NCBI RefSeq assembly: GCF_001424755.1
Contig: NZ_LMRF01000002.1
Coordinates: 137,556 to 201,555 of the forward strand
From: Marmoricola sp. Leaf446
GTDB taxonomy: Bacteria; Actinomycetota; Actinomycetes; Propionibacteriales; Nocardioidaceae
Direction of reading: 5' to 3'
DNA length: 64,000 nucleotides
In this document: positions 52,748-62,623 of the stretch, piece after piece
How positions within the stretch are numbered: position 1 is the first letter of the stretch
How the letters are laid out: each line of letters begins with the position of its first letter
Notes under the pieces: generated by a model
Database searches by the model: none
The model's input: the letters and a program-made list of their open reading frames with translations, nothing else
Told to the model about the DNA's origin: nothing
Position numbers and translations under genes: made by a program

Positions 52748-53740
52748 ATGGAGAAGCGCACGCTGGGACGCACCGGACGAGAGGTGTCGGTCGTCGGGCT
52801 CGGCACCTGGCAGCTGGGCGCCGACTGGGGCGAGGTCAGCGAGGCCGACGCCCGTGAGGTGCTCGAGGCCTCGGCCGCGGCGGGCGTGACGTTCTACGAC
52901 ACCGCCGACGTCTACGGCGACGGCCGCAGCGAGCGGGTCGTCGGCCGCTTCCTCGCCGACCACGCGGGCGAGGGGTTCACCGTCGCCACCAAGATGGGTC
53001 GCCGCGCCGAGCAGCTGCCGGAGAACTACTCGGCCGCGAACTTCCGGGCGTGGATCGACCGGTCGCGCAACAATCTGGGCGTCGACACCGTCGACCTCGT
53101 GCAGCTGCACTGCCCGCCGAGCGCCACCATCGAGGACGACGCGACCTACGACGCGCTCGACGCCCTCGTCGAGGACGGCTCGGTCGCGGCGTACGGCGTG
53201 AGCGTGGAGACCGTCGACCAGGCGCTCGCCGCCATCGCCCGCCCCCACGTCGCGAGCATCCAGGTCATCCTCAACGCGCTGCGGCTCAAGCCGCTGGAGC
53301 GGGTGCTGCCCGCCGCCCAGGAGGCCGGGGTCGGGATCATCGCGCGGGTGCCGCTGGCCTCGGGCCTGCTCTCGGGGAAGTACGACGCGAGCACCACCTT
53401 CGCCGCCGACGACCACCGCAGCTACAACCGCGACGGCAGCGCGTTCGACGTCGGCGAGACCTTCTCCGGCGTGCCGTACGACGTCGGCCTGGCCGCCGCC
53501 GCCGACTTCGGTGCGCTCGTCCGCGACCTGCCCGGCGAGGTCACCTCCGCCCAGGCCGCGATCGCGTGGATCTGGCAGCAGCCCGGTGTCAGCACCGTCA
53601 TCCCCGGGGCCCGCAACAGCGAGCAGGCCCGCTCCAACGCGGCCGCCGGCGACGTCGCGCCCCTGGGCGAGGCGTTCCTGGCCGGGGTCCGCGACCTCTA
53701 CGACGCCCGGGTGCGAGAGCTGGTCCACCACCGCTGGTGA
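52748..53740 (+). CDS. Aldo/keto reductase
   Basis: A 330-residue NADPH-dependent oxidoreductase of the AKR superfamily. Asp/Tyr catalytic residues are seen in FYDTADVYGDGRSERVVG, Lys in FTVATKMGR and His in DLVQLHCPPS. The cofactor-binding tail is QPGVSTVIPGARNSEQARSN. GGACGAGGAGGACG upstream supplies the ribosome site for ATG 52748. Substrate unknown; the gene stands alone between kup and the tetR-MFS pair. Confidence 0.93.
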   Translation: MEKRTLGRTGREVSVVGLGTWQLGADWGEVSEADAREVLEASAAAGVTFYDTADVYGDGRSERVVGRFLADHAGEGFTVATKMGRRAEQLPENYSAANFRAWIDRSRNNLGVDTVDLVQLHCPPSATIEDDATYDALDALVEDGSVAAYGVSVETVDQALAAIARPHVASIQVILNALRLKPLERVLPAAQEAGVGIIARVPLASGLLSGKYDASTTFAADDHRSYNRDGSAFDVGETFSGVPYDVGLAAAADFGALVRDLPGEVTSAQAAIAWIWQQPGVSTVIPGARNSEQARSNAAAGDVAPLGEAFLAGVRDLYDARVRELVHHRW

Positions 53741-53771
53741 CCAGGTGACCGCGTCGAGTTGAGACACCAGC

Positions 53772-53805
53772 GTCTCGTGTGAGACAGTTGTGTCTCACAC
53801 GAGAC
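53772..53805. promoter_or_regulatory. TetR operator palindrome
   Basis: Perfect 15-bp arms (53772-53786 and 53791-53805) around a GTTG spacer, ending 11 bp before the tetR start codon. An additional GAGAC-N6-GTCTC half-site pair lies just left of it (53761-53776). The extent and symmetry point to autoregulation by the TetR protein and control of the downstream exporter. Confidence 0.82.
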
Positions 53806-53816
53806 GGAGGTGTCGC

Positions 53817-54392
53817 ATGTCGACGCGCGAGGAGATCCTGGGTGCCGCCCAGCGGCGGCTCAACCTCGACCCGACCAGCTCGATGGCCGACATCGCGGCC
53901 GCGGCCGGGATCGGGCGGGCCACCCTGCACCGGCACTTCTCCGGTCGCGAGGACCTGCTGGTCGAGATCGGCACCCGCTCGCTCGACCGCTGGGAGCAGC
54001 GGCTCGACGCCGCCCGGGTGGGCGACGTGTGCACCAGCGAGGACGCGGCGCGGCTGCGCGAGACCCTGGTGACCCTGCTCGGGCAGTATCTCGAGGACTC
54101 CGACGACTTCGGCTTCGCGCTCACCGACCAGTTTGTGCTGGCCGAGCCCACCCTCACCGCGCGGGGCGAGGCGCTCGCCGAGCGCGAGATCGAGCTCTTC
54201 GCCGCGGCCCAGGCCGCCGGCGTGCTGCGCGACGACGTCAGCCCCCGCTGGCTCTCCCAGGCCTGCTACGGCCTGCTCGTCGCCGCCCGCGACGCCCTGC
54301 GCGCGGGGGACGTGCCCCGGCGCGACCTCGACGCCGTCGTCTCCTCCTTCTTCCTCCACGGAGCCGCCGCTCCGGGAAAGCCCGTCCGATGA
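53817..54392 (+). CDS. TetR-family transcriptional regulator
   Basis: A 191-residue repressor with an N-terminal HTH (SMADIAAAAGIGRATLHRHFSGREDLL, about 22-48) and an all-helical ligand-binding C-terminal domain. ATG 53817 follows GGAGG by 6 bp. The overlapping ATGA couples it to an MFS exporter, the classical arrangement in which the exported compound is the inducer. Confidence 0.93.
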   Translation: MSTREEILGAAQRRLNLDPTSSMADIAAAAGIGRATLHRHFSGREDLLVEIGTRSLDRWEQRLDAARVGDVCTSEDAARLRETLVTLLGQYLEDSDDFGFALTDQFVLAEPTLTARGEALAEREIELFAAAQAAGVLRDDVSPRWLSQACYGLLVAARDALRAGDVPRRDLDAVVSSFFLHGAAAPGKPVR

Positions 54393-55885
54393 CCACCACG
54401 CCCCTCACCCGTCCCACCGCCCCCGCGACGCCGGGCCACCCCCGTCGCTGGGCGGGCCTCGCCGTGCTCGCCGCCAGCCTGCTCGTCGTCGTGATGGACA
54501 TGACCGTCCTCAACGTCGCCCTGCCCGCGCTCGCGGCCGAGACCGGCGCCAGCGCGTTGCAGCAGCTGTGGATCGTCGACGCCTACCCGCTCGTGCTCGC
54601 GGGCCTGCTCGTGCCGGTCACCGCGCTGGCCGACCGGGTCGGCCGCAAGCGGATGCTGCTGACCGGCTTCGCGATCTTCGCGGTCGCCTCGACCGTGGTG
54701 CTCTGGGTCGACACCGCCGGGACCGTGATCGCGCTGCGCGTCGCGCTCGGCCTGGGCGGAGCGATGATCATGCCCTCGACGCTGTCCCTGATCCGCACCC
54801 TCTTCCCCGACCCGCAGGAGCGGGCCTACGCCCTCGGCCTGTGGGCGGCGATGGCCTCCCTCGGTGCGGCCGTCGGCCCGGTCGTCGGTGGCGCCCTGCT
54901 CGAGGTCTGGAGCTGGCACGCGGCCTTCCTCGTCAACGTGCCGCTCATGCTCGTCGCGATCGCGGCCGGCCTCTGGCTGCTGCCCGAGAGCCGCTCCGAG
55001 CGGCCCGGTCGCATCGACCTCCCCGGTGTCGTGCTGACCGTCGGCGGCATGGTCGCGCTGGTCTATGGCGTCAAGGAGCTGGGCAAGGTCGGCCTCGGCC
55101 CGGTCCCGGTCGGAGGCGTCCTGCTCGGTGCCCTCCTGCTCACCGTGTTCGTACGCCGGAGCCTGGGCCAGACCGACCCGATGCTGGCCGTCTCGCTGTT
55201 CCGGCTGCCGCTCTTCCGCGCCGGCGTCGTCGCCGCGCTCGCCAGCAGCATCACCATGATGGCGCTGCTCTTCGTCGGCTCGCAGTGGCTCCAGCTGGTC
55301 CAGGGGTGGGGCCCGCTGCTCGCCGGCGTCGCCCTGCTGCCGCTGGCCGTGAGCGGCCTGGTCGCCTCGCCGCTGGCGCCCGCGATCGCGTCGCGCTTCG
55401 GCGCCCGGCGCGCCGTGGTGCTCGGGCTGCTGCTGCTCGCCGCCGGTCCGCTGGTGCTGTTCCTCACGCCGCGCCCGATGCCCTACCTGTGGGTGGCGGT
55501 GGCGCTGACCCTGGTCGGTCTCGGCACCGGGGCCCTGGCCCTGGCCTCGGCGCTGATCGTCGGGAGCGCCCCGCAGCACCAGGTCGGCTCGGCGGCCGCG
55601 GTCGAGGAGATCTGCTACGAGCTCGGCGCGGTGCTGAGCATCAGCGTGCTCGGCGGCCTGACGGCGGCGCTCTACCGCGGTGGCCTGCCCGGGTCGGCGT
55701 CCGCGGACGCCCGGGAGTCCCTGGCGCTCGCGCTCGACACCCCCGTCGCGGCGGCGGCGCAGGCGGCGTACACCGATGCCTTCGCCTGGGTCGGCCTCGC
55801 CGGCGCCCTGCTGATGCTGGTCGCCGCGTGGCTGGTGCACCGGCTGCTCCCCGCCGACCTGGACCTCGCCGAGCTCGAGCACTGA
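54389..55885 (+). CDS. MFS drug-efflux transporter (DHA2/QacA-EmrB-like)
   Basis: A 498-residue, about 14-helix major facilitator exporter. Motifs are VVVMDMTVLNVALPAL (motif D1), LADRVGRKRMLLTG (motif A), LGLGGAMIMPSTLSLIR and AAMASLGAAVGPVVGGALLE (motif C, antiporter signature). It should use the proton gradient to export cationic or hydrophobic compounds. It is expressed with the upstream TetR gene from the palindrome-controlled promoter. Confidence 0.94.
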   Translation: MTTTPLTRPTAPATPGHPRRWAGLAVLAASLLVVVMDMTVLNVALPALAAETGASALQQLWIVDAYPLVLAGLLVPVTALADRVGRKRMLLTGFAIFAVASTVVLWVDTAGTVIALRVALGLGGAMIMPSTLSLIRTLFPDPQERAYALGLWAAMASLGAAVGPVVGGALLEVWSWHAAFLVNVPLMLVAIAAGLWLLPESRSERPGRIDLPGVVLTVGGMVALVYGVKELGKVGLGPVPVGGVLLGALLLTVFVRRSLGQTDPMLAVSLFRLPLFRAGVVAALASSITMMALLFVGSQWLQLVQGWGPLLAGVALLPLAVSGLVASPLAPAIASRFGARRAVVLGLLLLAAGPLVLFLTPRPMPYLWVAVALTLVGLGTGALALASALIVGSAPQHQVGSAAAVEEICYELGAVLSISVLGGLTAALYRGGLPGSASADARESLALALDTPVAAAAQAAYTDAFAWVGLAGALLMLVAAWLVHRLLPADLDLAELEH

Positions 55886-55919
55886 GCACCTCGGCGGGCC
55901 CGACTGGCAGCATGGCCCG

Positions 55920-56785
<866 letters not shown>

Positions 56786-56789
<4 letters not shown>

Positions 56790-58216
56790 GCCTCCTCGAC
56801 CGCCACCTCGCCTTCCTCCAGGCGCTGCGCGACGCCGGGCTCCCGGTCGCGCTGTCCGAGGGGCTGGACGCCGTGCGCGCCATCGAGGCGCTCGGGCTGC
56901 ACGAGCGCGAGACGCTGCGGGCGGCGTACTCCGCCACGCTCCTGACCCGCCAGTCCCACCGCCCCTCCTTCGACCAGGTCTTCGACCTCTACTGGCCGGC
57001 GGTCGTGGGGGACGGGTACTCCGAGACGAAAAGCACCACCGAGGGGGGTCCTGATGGTGCTTTTCGTCTCGGACTACCCGAGGACCCCGCCCACCCGGAG
57101 CACCCCACCCCCCTCGACGACGGGCCGCAGGCGCTGGCCGACTTCCGGGAGGCGCTGGCGACCGCGATGGCGCTGGGCGACCCCGACGCGCTGGCGGTGC
57201 TGGCGAGGGAGGGGGTGCAGCGGTTCGGCCGGATCCGGGGCCGCGGTCCGGGGGAGCAGCGCTGGTCGGCGTACAACGTCAGCAACCGGGTCTCGCCCGG
57301 CGAGCTGGTGGCGAAGGCCCTCGCCGGCATCGGCATGAGCGACCCGGACGAGGACCCGTCGCTGCGCCGGCTCGTGGAGGCGCAGGCGCGGGCGTTCGAG
57401 GACCTCGTCGAGGCAGAGGTACGCCGCCGCGCGGCCGAGGTCCGCGGCCCGCAGCACGTCGCCCGCCACACCGTGCGCCAGGCCGTGGAGCAGATCGACT
57501 TCGGCTCGGCCCGTCGCGCCGACCTCGAGCTGATGCGCCGCGAGGTCCAGCCGCTGGCCCGGCGGCTCGCGACGCGGCTCAACCGCGAGCAGCACCAGCG
57601 CCACCGCGGGCCGCTCGACTTCCGCCGCACCGTGCGGGCCTCGATGAGCAGCGGCGGCGTGCCCCTGGAGACCCACCACCGCCCACGCCGACCGGGTCGG
57701 CCCGACCTCGTCGTGCTGTGCGACGTCAGCGGCTCGGTGGCCGGGTTCGCCGGCTTCACGCTGATGCTGGTCTTCGCGCTGCGCGAGCAGTTCAACCGGG
57801 TGCGGGCCTTCACCTTCGTCGACGAGGTCCACGAGGTGACCGACCGCTTCGTCCCCGGCGCCGACCCCGCGACCGTGCTGGCCGACCTCGCGGCGAGCGC
57901 GCGGCACGCGAGCCTGTGGGGCCGCACCAGCTACGGCCGGGCCTTCACCCGCTTCGCCGAGCAGCACCCCGACGCGCTCACCCCCCGCACCAACCTGCTC
58001 GTCCTCGGCGACGCCCGCTCCAACCACGGCGACCTCGCGCTGCCCGTCTTCCGCGACCTGGTCCACGCCGCCCGGCACACCTGGTGGCTCAACCCCGAGC
58101 ACGTCCGCAACTGGGACACCGGCGACTCGGCCGCGAGCGAGTACGGCCGGATCGCGGCCATGGTCGAGTGCCGCAACCTCACCCAGCTCGCGGAGTTCGT
58201 GCACGACCTGGCCTGA
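56786..58216 (+). CDS. VWA-domain protein (CoxE-like) with an in-frame palindromic insert
   Basis: A 476-residue partner of the MoxR ATPase. The C-terminal VWA domain has the MIDAS motif LCDVSGSV (about 311-318), and GRTSYGRAF supplies the conserved Thr. The first ~280 residues are helical and Arg-rich, as in CoxE/DUF58-like partners. Residues about 78-96 are encoded by a perfect 19-bp inverted repeat with a 16-nt loop (57020-57073) that keeps the frame open, reading SETKSTTEGGPDGAFRLGL. This looks like an inserted palindrome rather than ancestral sequence. Confidence 0.88.
57020..57073. repeat. 19-bp perfect inverted repeat inside the VWA gene
   Basis: Arms at 57020-57038 and 57055-57073 are exact reverse complements, with AT-richer content (GACGAAAAGCACC) than the surrounding codons and a 16-nt loop. 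The total span of 54 bp is a multiple of three, so the gene frame is preserved. Confidence 0.9.
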
Positions 58217-58311
58217 GGCGTCCGCACCTCGGCCCGACGACCGCGCGCAGGACCCTGCCCGAGTAGAGTTGTCGCTTCCCCGGGCAGGATCAGGTCGATG
58301 GAGGCACCGCG

Positions 58312-60444
58312 TTGAGCAGTGACGTGGCCGCGCGCGAAGTCGCGCACGAGCAGGCGTACGTCGACACCGTCTACGCGCAGCTCGAGAAGGCGGCGGCCTC
58401 GGCCCAGGAGCTGGCCAAGGAGGGCCTCGAGCGGGGGCGCATCGGCAACGAGGGCGGCCTCGTCGAGCGGGACGCCATGGTCTACCAGGCGGCCCGCCGG
58501 ATGGCCACGCTCGACGCCGCCCACGAGGGTCTCGTCTTCGGCCGGCTCGACCTGCGCCCCGAGCGCGACGTCCCCCCGCGCTACATCGGCCGGATCGGGC
58601 TGCGCGACGACGACTACGACACCCTGCTCATCGACTGGCGGGCGCCGGCGGCCGCGGTGTTCTACCAGGCCACCCAGCACGACCCCCAGGGCGTCGTACG
58701 TCGGCGCATCCTCCGCTCGCGCGGGGTGACCGTGCTCGGCGTCGAGGACGACCTGCTCGACGCCGAGGCCGAGACCGACCTCGAGATCGTCGGCGAGGGC
58801 GCGCTGCTGGCGCAGCTGTCCCGGGCCCGCGACCGGTCGATGCACTCCATCGTCGCCACCATCCAGGCCGAGCAGGACAAGGCGATCCGGGCCCCCCAGA
58901 AGGGCGTCGTGTCGATCTCCGGCGGCCCGGGCACCGGCAAGACGGTCGTGGCGCTGCACCGCGCGGCCTACCTCCTCTACGCCGACCGGCGCCGCTACGA
59001 GCGCGGCGGCGTGCTCGTCGTGGGCCCGTCCGGGGTGTTCATGCGCTACATCGAGCGGGTGCTGCCCTCGCTCGGAGAGACCGCCGTGGCGCTGCGCTCG
59101 CTCGGCGAGGTCGTCGACGGCGTCAAGGCCTCGCGGCGCGACGACCCGGCCGTCGCCGAGGTCAAGGGGTCCGCGTCGATGGCCGAGGTGCTCCGTCGTA
59201 CGGCGCGCCAGGCGGTGCCGGACGGACCCGGCGAGTACCGCGTGTTCTACCGCGACGACAACCTCGTCCTCGGCCGTCGCGAGCTCGGCGCGATCCGCCG
59301 CCAGCTGCTCTCGATGGGGCTGCGCAACCGCTCCACGACCAAGGTCGCCTCCACGCTGATCGACGCGCTCTGGCGGCAGGTGCGCTCCGAGCGCGGCCGC
59401 GAGCGGACCAAGGAGGACTTCTCCGAGGAGATCCGCACCCGCGACGACTTCCTCGAGTTCGCCGCCGCCTGGTGGCCGGTGCTCGACGCCCCGACCGTGC
59501 TCGGCTGGCTGCGCGACCCCGACCTGCTCGCCCGCGTCAGCGAGGGCGTGCTCGACGACGAGGCCGTCCGCGTGCTGGCCAAGTCGTGGGGCGAGACGCT
59601 CAGCGTCGAGGACGTCGCGCTGCTCGACGAGCTGCGCTACATGCTCGGCGACCCGCCGCTGGTCAACACCGGCTCGGTCGACGACGAGTGGCTCAGCGCC
59701 GAGGACTCCTCGCTCGTCGAGGTGACCACCGCCTCCGACCGGGAGTACGCCGGCCCCCGCGGCTGGACCCCGCCCACCCACCGCGTCGAGGACGACGGCT
59801 TCGCCCACGTGCTCGTCGACGAGGCGCAGGACCTCACCCCGATGCAGTGGCGGATGCTCGGTCGCCGCGGCCGCACCGCCACCTGGACCATCGTCGGCGA
59901 CGCCGCCCAGTCGTCGTGGCCGGTGCCCGCCGAGGCCCGCCGCGCCCGCGCCGAGGCGCTCGGCGACAAGCAGGTCCACGAGTTCCACCTCTCGACCAAC
60001 TACCGCAACTCCTCGGAGATCTACGACTTCGCCGCGGCGTACGCCGAGCGGGTCGGCCTCGACGCCGACCTGCCCGACGCCGTCCGCTCGACCGGCGTCG
60101 CGCCCGCCGAGCTGGTGGTCGACGACCTCGAGGCCGCCGTCCACCAGCACCTCACCGAGCTGGCCGGCTCGCTCGAGGGCACCGTCGGCATCGTCGTGCC
60201 CGTCGCCCGCCTCGGCGAGGTGACCCGCTGGGTGTCCTCGTGGGAGGAGTTCGCCGCCGAGACCGGCACCCCGGAGTCGCGGATCGTGGTGCTCCCGGGG
60301 CTGGACACCAAGGGCCTGGAGTTCGACGGCATCGTCGTCGTGCAGCCCCAGGAGATCGAGGACGAGGCCCCCACCGGCCGCGCCACCCTCTACGTCGTCT
60401 ACACCCGCGCCACCCAGCGCATGGTCACCCTCACCACCCCCTGA
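58312..60444 (+). CDS. helD: HelD-type UvrD/Rep-like ATPase (RNA polymerase recycling motor)
   Basis: A 710-residue superfamily 1 ATPase. It has an N-terminal coiled coil (HEQAYVDTVYAQLEKAAASAQELAKEGLER, about 8-40), the pattern that reaches into RNA polymerase in HelD proteins. Walker A GGPGTGKTVVALHRAAYLLY lies near 203-222, DEAQDLTPMQWRML near 503 and LDTKGLEFDGIVVVQP near 665. Actinobacterial HelD dissociates stalled RNA polymerase and can protect it from rifamycins. TTG start at 58312 is assigned because the coiled coil begins there; an upstream ATG in another frame does not fit. Confidence 0.88.
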   Translation: MSSDVAAREVAHEQAYVDTVYAQLEKAAASAQELAKEGLERGRIGNEGGLVERDAMVYQAARRMATLDAAHEGLVFGRLDLRPERDVPPRYIGRIGLRDDDYDTLLIDWRAPAAAVFYQATQHDPQGVVRRRILRSRGVTVLGVEDDLLDAEAETDLEIVGEGALLAQLSRARDRSMHSIVATIQAEQDKAIRAPQKGVVSISGGPGTGKTVVALHRAAYLLYADRRRYERGGVLVVGPSGVFMRYIERVLPSLGETAVALRSLGEVVDGVKASRRDDPAVAEVKGSASMAEVLRRTARQAVPDGPGEYRVFYRDDNLVLGRRELGAIRRQLLSMGLRNRSTTKVASTLIDALWRQVRSERGRERTKEDFSEEIRTRDDFLEFAAAWWPVLDAPTVLGWLRDPDLLARVSEGVLDDEAVRVLAKSWGETLSVEDVALLDELRYMLGDPPLVNTGSVDDEWLSAEDSSLVEVTTASDREYAGPRGWTPPTHRVEDDGFAHVLVDEAQDLTPMQWRMLGRRGRTATWTIVGDAAQSSWPVPAEARRARAEALGDKQVHEFHLSTNYRNSSEIYDFAAAYAERVGLDADLPDAVRSTGVAPAELVVDDLEAAVHQHLTELAGSLEGTVGIVVPVARLGEVTRWVSSWEEFAAETGTPESRIVVLPGLDTKGLEFDGIVVVQPQEIEDEAPTGRATLYVVYTRATQRMVTLTTP

Positions 60445-60499
60445 CCCGGCCCTGGACTCAGCACGGGTGCCCGGTCGGCGTACGGGTAGCGTTCGGGCC

Positions 60500-62392
60500 A
60501 TGCCTGCCCCGCTCGACGCCCGGTCCGCTCTCGAGGAGCTGATGGGGCACGAGGCGTGGGCCGTCGTGCGGCTGCGCGACTCGCCGACGGTCACCCTCGT
60601 CGGCGGTCCGGTGAGCCACCTCGAGACGTTGCGCGACATCCCGCTCGAGGAGGGGGTCCCCGAGGCCGGGCGCCGCTTCGACCGCCTGGTGGCGGTGCCG
60701 TTCCGGCAGGTCGCCGAGCGCGGGTTCGTGGCGCACGACGACGGGGCTCCGCTGGCCGTGGTCGACATCGCGACCGAGCGCGAGGTCCCGCTGGAGGAGC
60801 TGCTGGCGGAGCTGCCCGAGGTCGACCTGGCGTACGACGACACCGGCGGCTTCGAGACCAGCGACGCCGACTACGCCGCGGTCGTCGAGCAGATCATCCG
60901 CGACGAGATCGGCCGGGGCGAGGGGGCCAACCTCGTGGTCGGCCGCCACTACCGCGCCAAGCTGAAGGACTGGGACTCCCGCCAGGCGCTCGGCGTGCTG
61001 GCGCGGCTGCTCACCCGCGAGCGCGGCGCCTACTGGACCTACTGCTTCTGGACCGGCGAGCGGTTCCTGATCGGCGCCTCGCCCGAGCGGCACGTCAGCG
61101 TGCACGGCGGCGACGTGCGGATGAACCCCATCTCGGGCACCTTCCGGCTGCGCGGCCACGAGCGGGCGGAGCTGAAGCCGCGGCTGCTGGACTTCCTCGC
61201 CGACGAGAAGGAGGTGTTCGAGCTCTTCATGGTCGTCGACGAGGAGCTGAAGATGATGTGCGACATCTGCCACGAGGGTGGCCAGGTGCTCGGACCGTTC
61301 CTCAAGCCCATGACGCACCTCGTGCACACCGAGTACCTCCTGGCCGGCCGCACGCGCTCCGACGTGCGCGACGTGCTGCGCGACACGATGTTCGCCGCCA
61401 CCGTCACCGGTGCCCCCGTGGAGAACGCCTGCCGGCTGATCCACCGCTACGAGTCCGAGGGGCGCGGCTACTACGCCGGCGCGCTCGCGCTGCTCGGCCG
61501 CGACGAGCAGGGCGCCCCCACCGCCGACAGCCCGATCGTGATCCGCACCGCCGACGTCAGCGCCGACGGGCACCTCAAGGTCACCGCCGGGGCGACGCTG
61601 GTGCGCGACTCCGAGCCCGACTACGAGGTCGCCGAGACCCACGCCAAGGCCGGCGGCATCCTGTCGGCCTTCGGGCTTGCCCCCGGCGCGACCGCGGCGC
61701 CCACCGACGTCGCCGACCTGATCGCCGACGAGGACGTCCTGATCGCGCTCGGCTCGCGCAACCAGCGGCTCGCGAAGTTCTGGCTCACCGACCAGTCCGG
61801 CGCCGACGCCGCCCCCTCGCTGCAGGGGCGGAAGATCGTCATCCTCCACGGCGAGGACGACTTCGTGAACATGCTCGCCCACGTGTTCTCCGTGATCGGG
61901 ATGGACTCGACCGTCGTGCGCCACGAGGAGTACGCCGCCGGCGCGTTCGACGGTGCCGACCTCGTGGTCGTCGGTCCCGGACCGGGCGACCCGCGCCAGC
62001 ACGACCACCCCAAGATCGCGGCGTACCGGACCGCGGTCGGCGACCTGCTGGAGGCCGAGCAGCCCTTCCTCGCGGTCTGCCTCGGCCACCAGGTGCTGTG
62101 CGACGTGCTCGGGCTCGACCTGGCCTTCAAGGACATCGTCTTCCAGGGCACGCAGTCGCGCGTCGAGCTCGACGGCCGCACCGAGCCGGTCGGGTTCTAC
62201 AACACCTTCGTGGCCCGGGCGGGCGACACGCTGCCGACCGGCGTACGCGTGCAGGCCGACGCCGCGACCGGCGACGTGCACCAGGTCGAGGGCCCGCACT
62301 TCCGCGGCGTCCAGTTCCACGCCGAGTCGATCCTCACCGAGAACGGCTTCGCCCTGCTCCGCCGGCTGCTGCTCGACCTGCTCGACGGCTGA
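60500..62392 (+). CDS. Phenazine-type anthranilate/ADIC synthase (TrpE-TrpG fusion, PhzE-like)
   Basis: A 630-residue fused enzyme: an N-terminal chorismate-utilising domain (ASPERHVSVHGGDVRMNPISGTFR; FELFMVVDEELKMMCDICHEGG; YYAGALALL) and a C-terminal class I glutaminase with Cys in AVCLGHQVL and His-Glu in FHAESILTENG. PhzE makes 2-amino-2-deoxyisochorismate for phenazines. Here it stands alone with no phzB, D, F or G neighbours, so it may feed another pathway or act as an anthranilate synthase. ATG 60500 gives a standard N-terminus. Confidence 0.88.
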   Translation: MPAPLDARSALEELMGHEAWAVVRLRDSPTVTLVGGPVSHLETLRDIPLEEGVPEAGRRFDRLVAVPFRQVAERGFVAHDDGAPLAVVDIATEREVPLEELLAELPEVDLAYDDTGGFETSDADYAAVVEQIIRDEIGRGEGANLVVGRHYRAKLKDWDSRQALGVLARLLTRERGAYWTYCFWTGERFLIGASPERHVSVHGGDVRMNPISGTFRLRGHERAELKPRLLDFLADEKEVFELFMVVDEELKMMCDICHEGGQVLGPFLKPMTHLVHTEYLLAGRTRSDVRDVLRDTMFAATVTGAPVENACRLIHRYESEGRGYYAGALALLGRDEQGAPTADSPIVIRTADVSADGHLKVTAGATLVRDSEPDYEVAETHAKAGGILSAFGLAPGATAAPTDVADLIADEDVLIALGSRNQRLAKFWLTDQSGADAAPSLQGRKIVILHGEDDFVNMLAHVFSVIGMDSTVVRHEEYAAGAFDGADLVVVGPGPGDPRQHDHPKIAAYRTAVGDLLEAEQPFLAVCLGHQVLCDVLGLDLAFKDIVFQGTQSRVELDGRTEPVGFYNTFVARAGDTLPTGVRVQADAATGDVHQVEGPHFRGVQFHAESILTENGFALLRRLLLDLLDG

Positions 62393-62422
62393 GGGGCGGG
62401 TCCCTGGGCCCGGTCCGACGTT

Positions 62423-62520
62423 CGTAGACGCGCGGACACAAGTCCTGGTCGGTGTCCGGTTGCTCCCGCTCTGCCCGCGTGTCGCGACCGGCTGCCCGAA
62501 CTTGTGTCCGCGCGTCTACG
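62423..62520. repeat. Long intergenic inverted repeat
   Basis: Perfect 21-bp arms (62423-62443 and 62500-62520) with a 56-nt loop, immediately after the PhzE-like gene. The arms contain GACGCGCGGACACAAG. This could form a large hairpin or be a small palindromic mobile unit. It is separate from the terminator that follows. Confidence 0.85.
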
Positions 62521-62541
62521 TGATCGCGCCGACGTGCGCCG

Positions 62542-62613
62542 ACGGCCCCGCCAGGGGGGAGGAACGCCCGAGCTCTCGGGTTCTCGGGCGCTCCACCGCC
62601 GTGGCGGGGCCGT
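62542..62613. terminator. Nested bidirectional terminator between convergent genes
   Basis: Outer arms ACGGCCCCGCCA / TGGCGGGGCCGT (62542-62553 and 62602-62613) enclose inner arms CGCCCGAG / CTCGGGCG (62565-62572 and 62583-62590). It ends 10 bp from the stop of the protease gene and serves both converging transcripts. T-tracts are absent. Confidence 0.65.
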
Positions 62614-62623
62614 GCGGGGTGGG

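Noticed and set aside
57931-60843. Very long minus-strand open frame (970 codons) opposite helD
   Set aside because: Antisense shadow created by GC-rich third positions; the plus-strand frame encodes an intact HelD-type ATPase.
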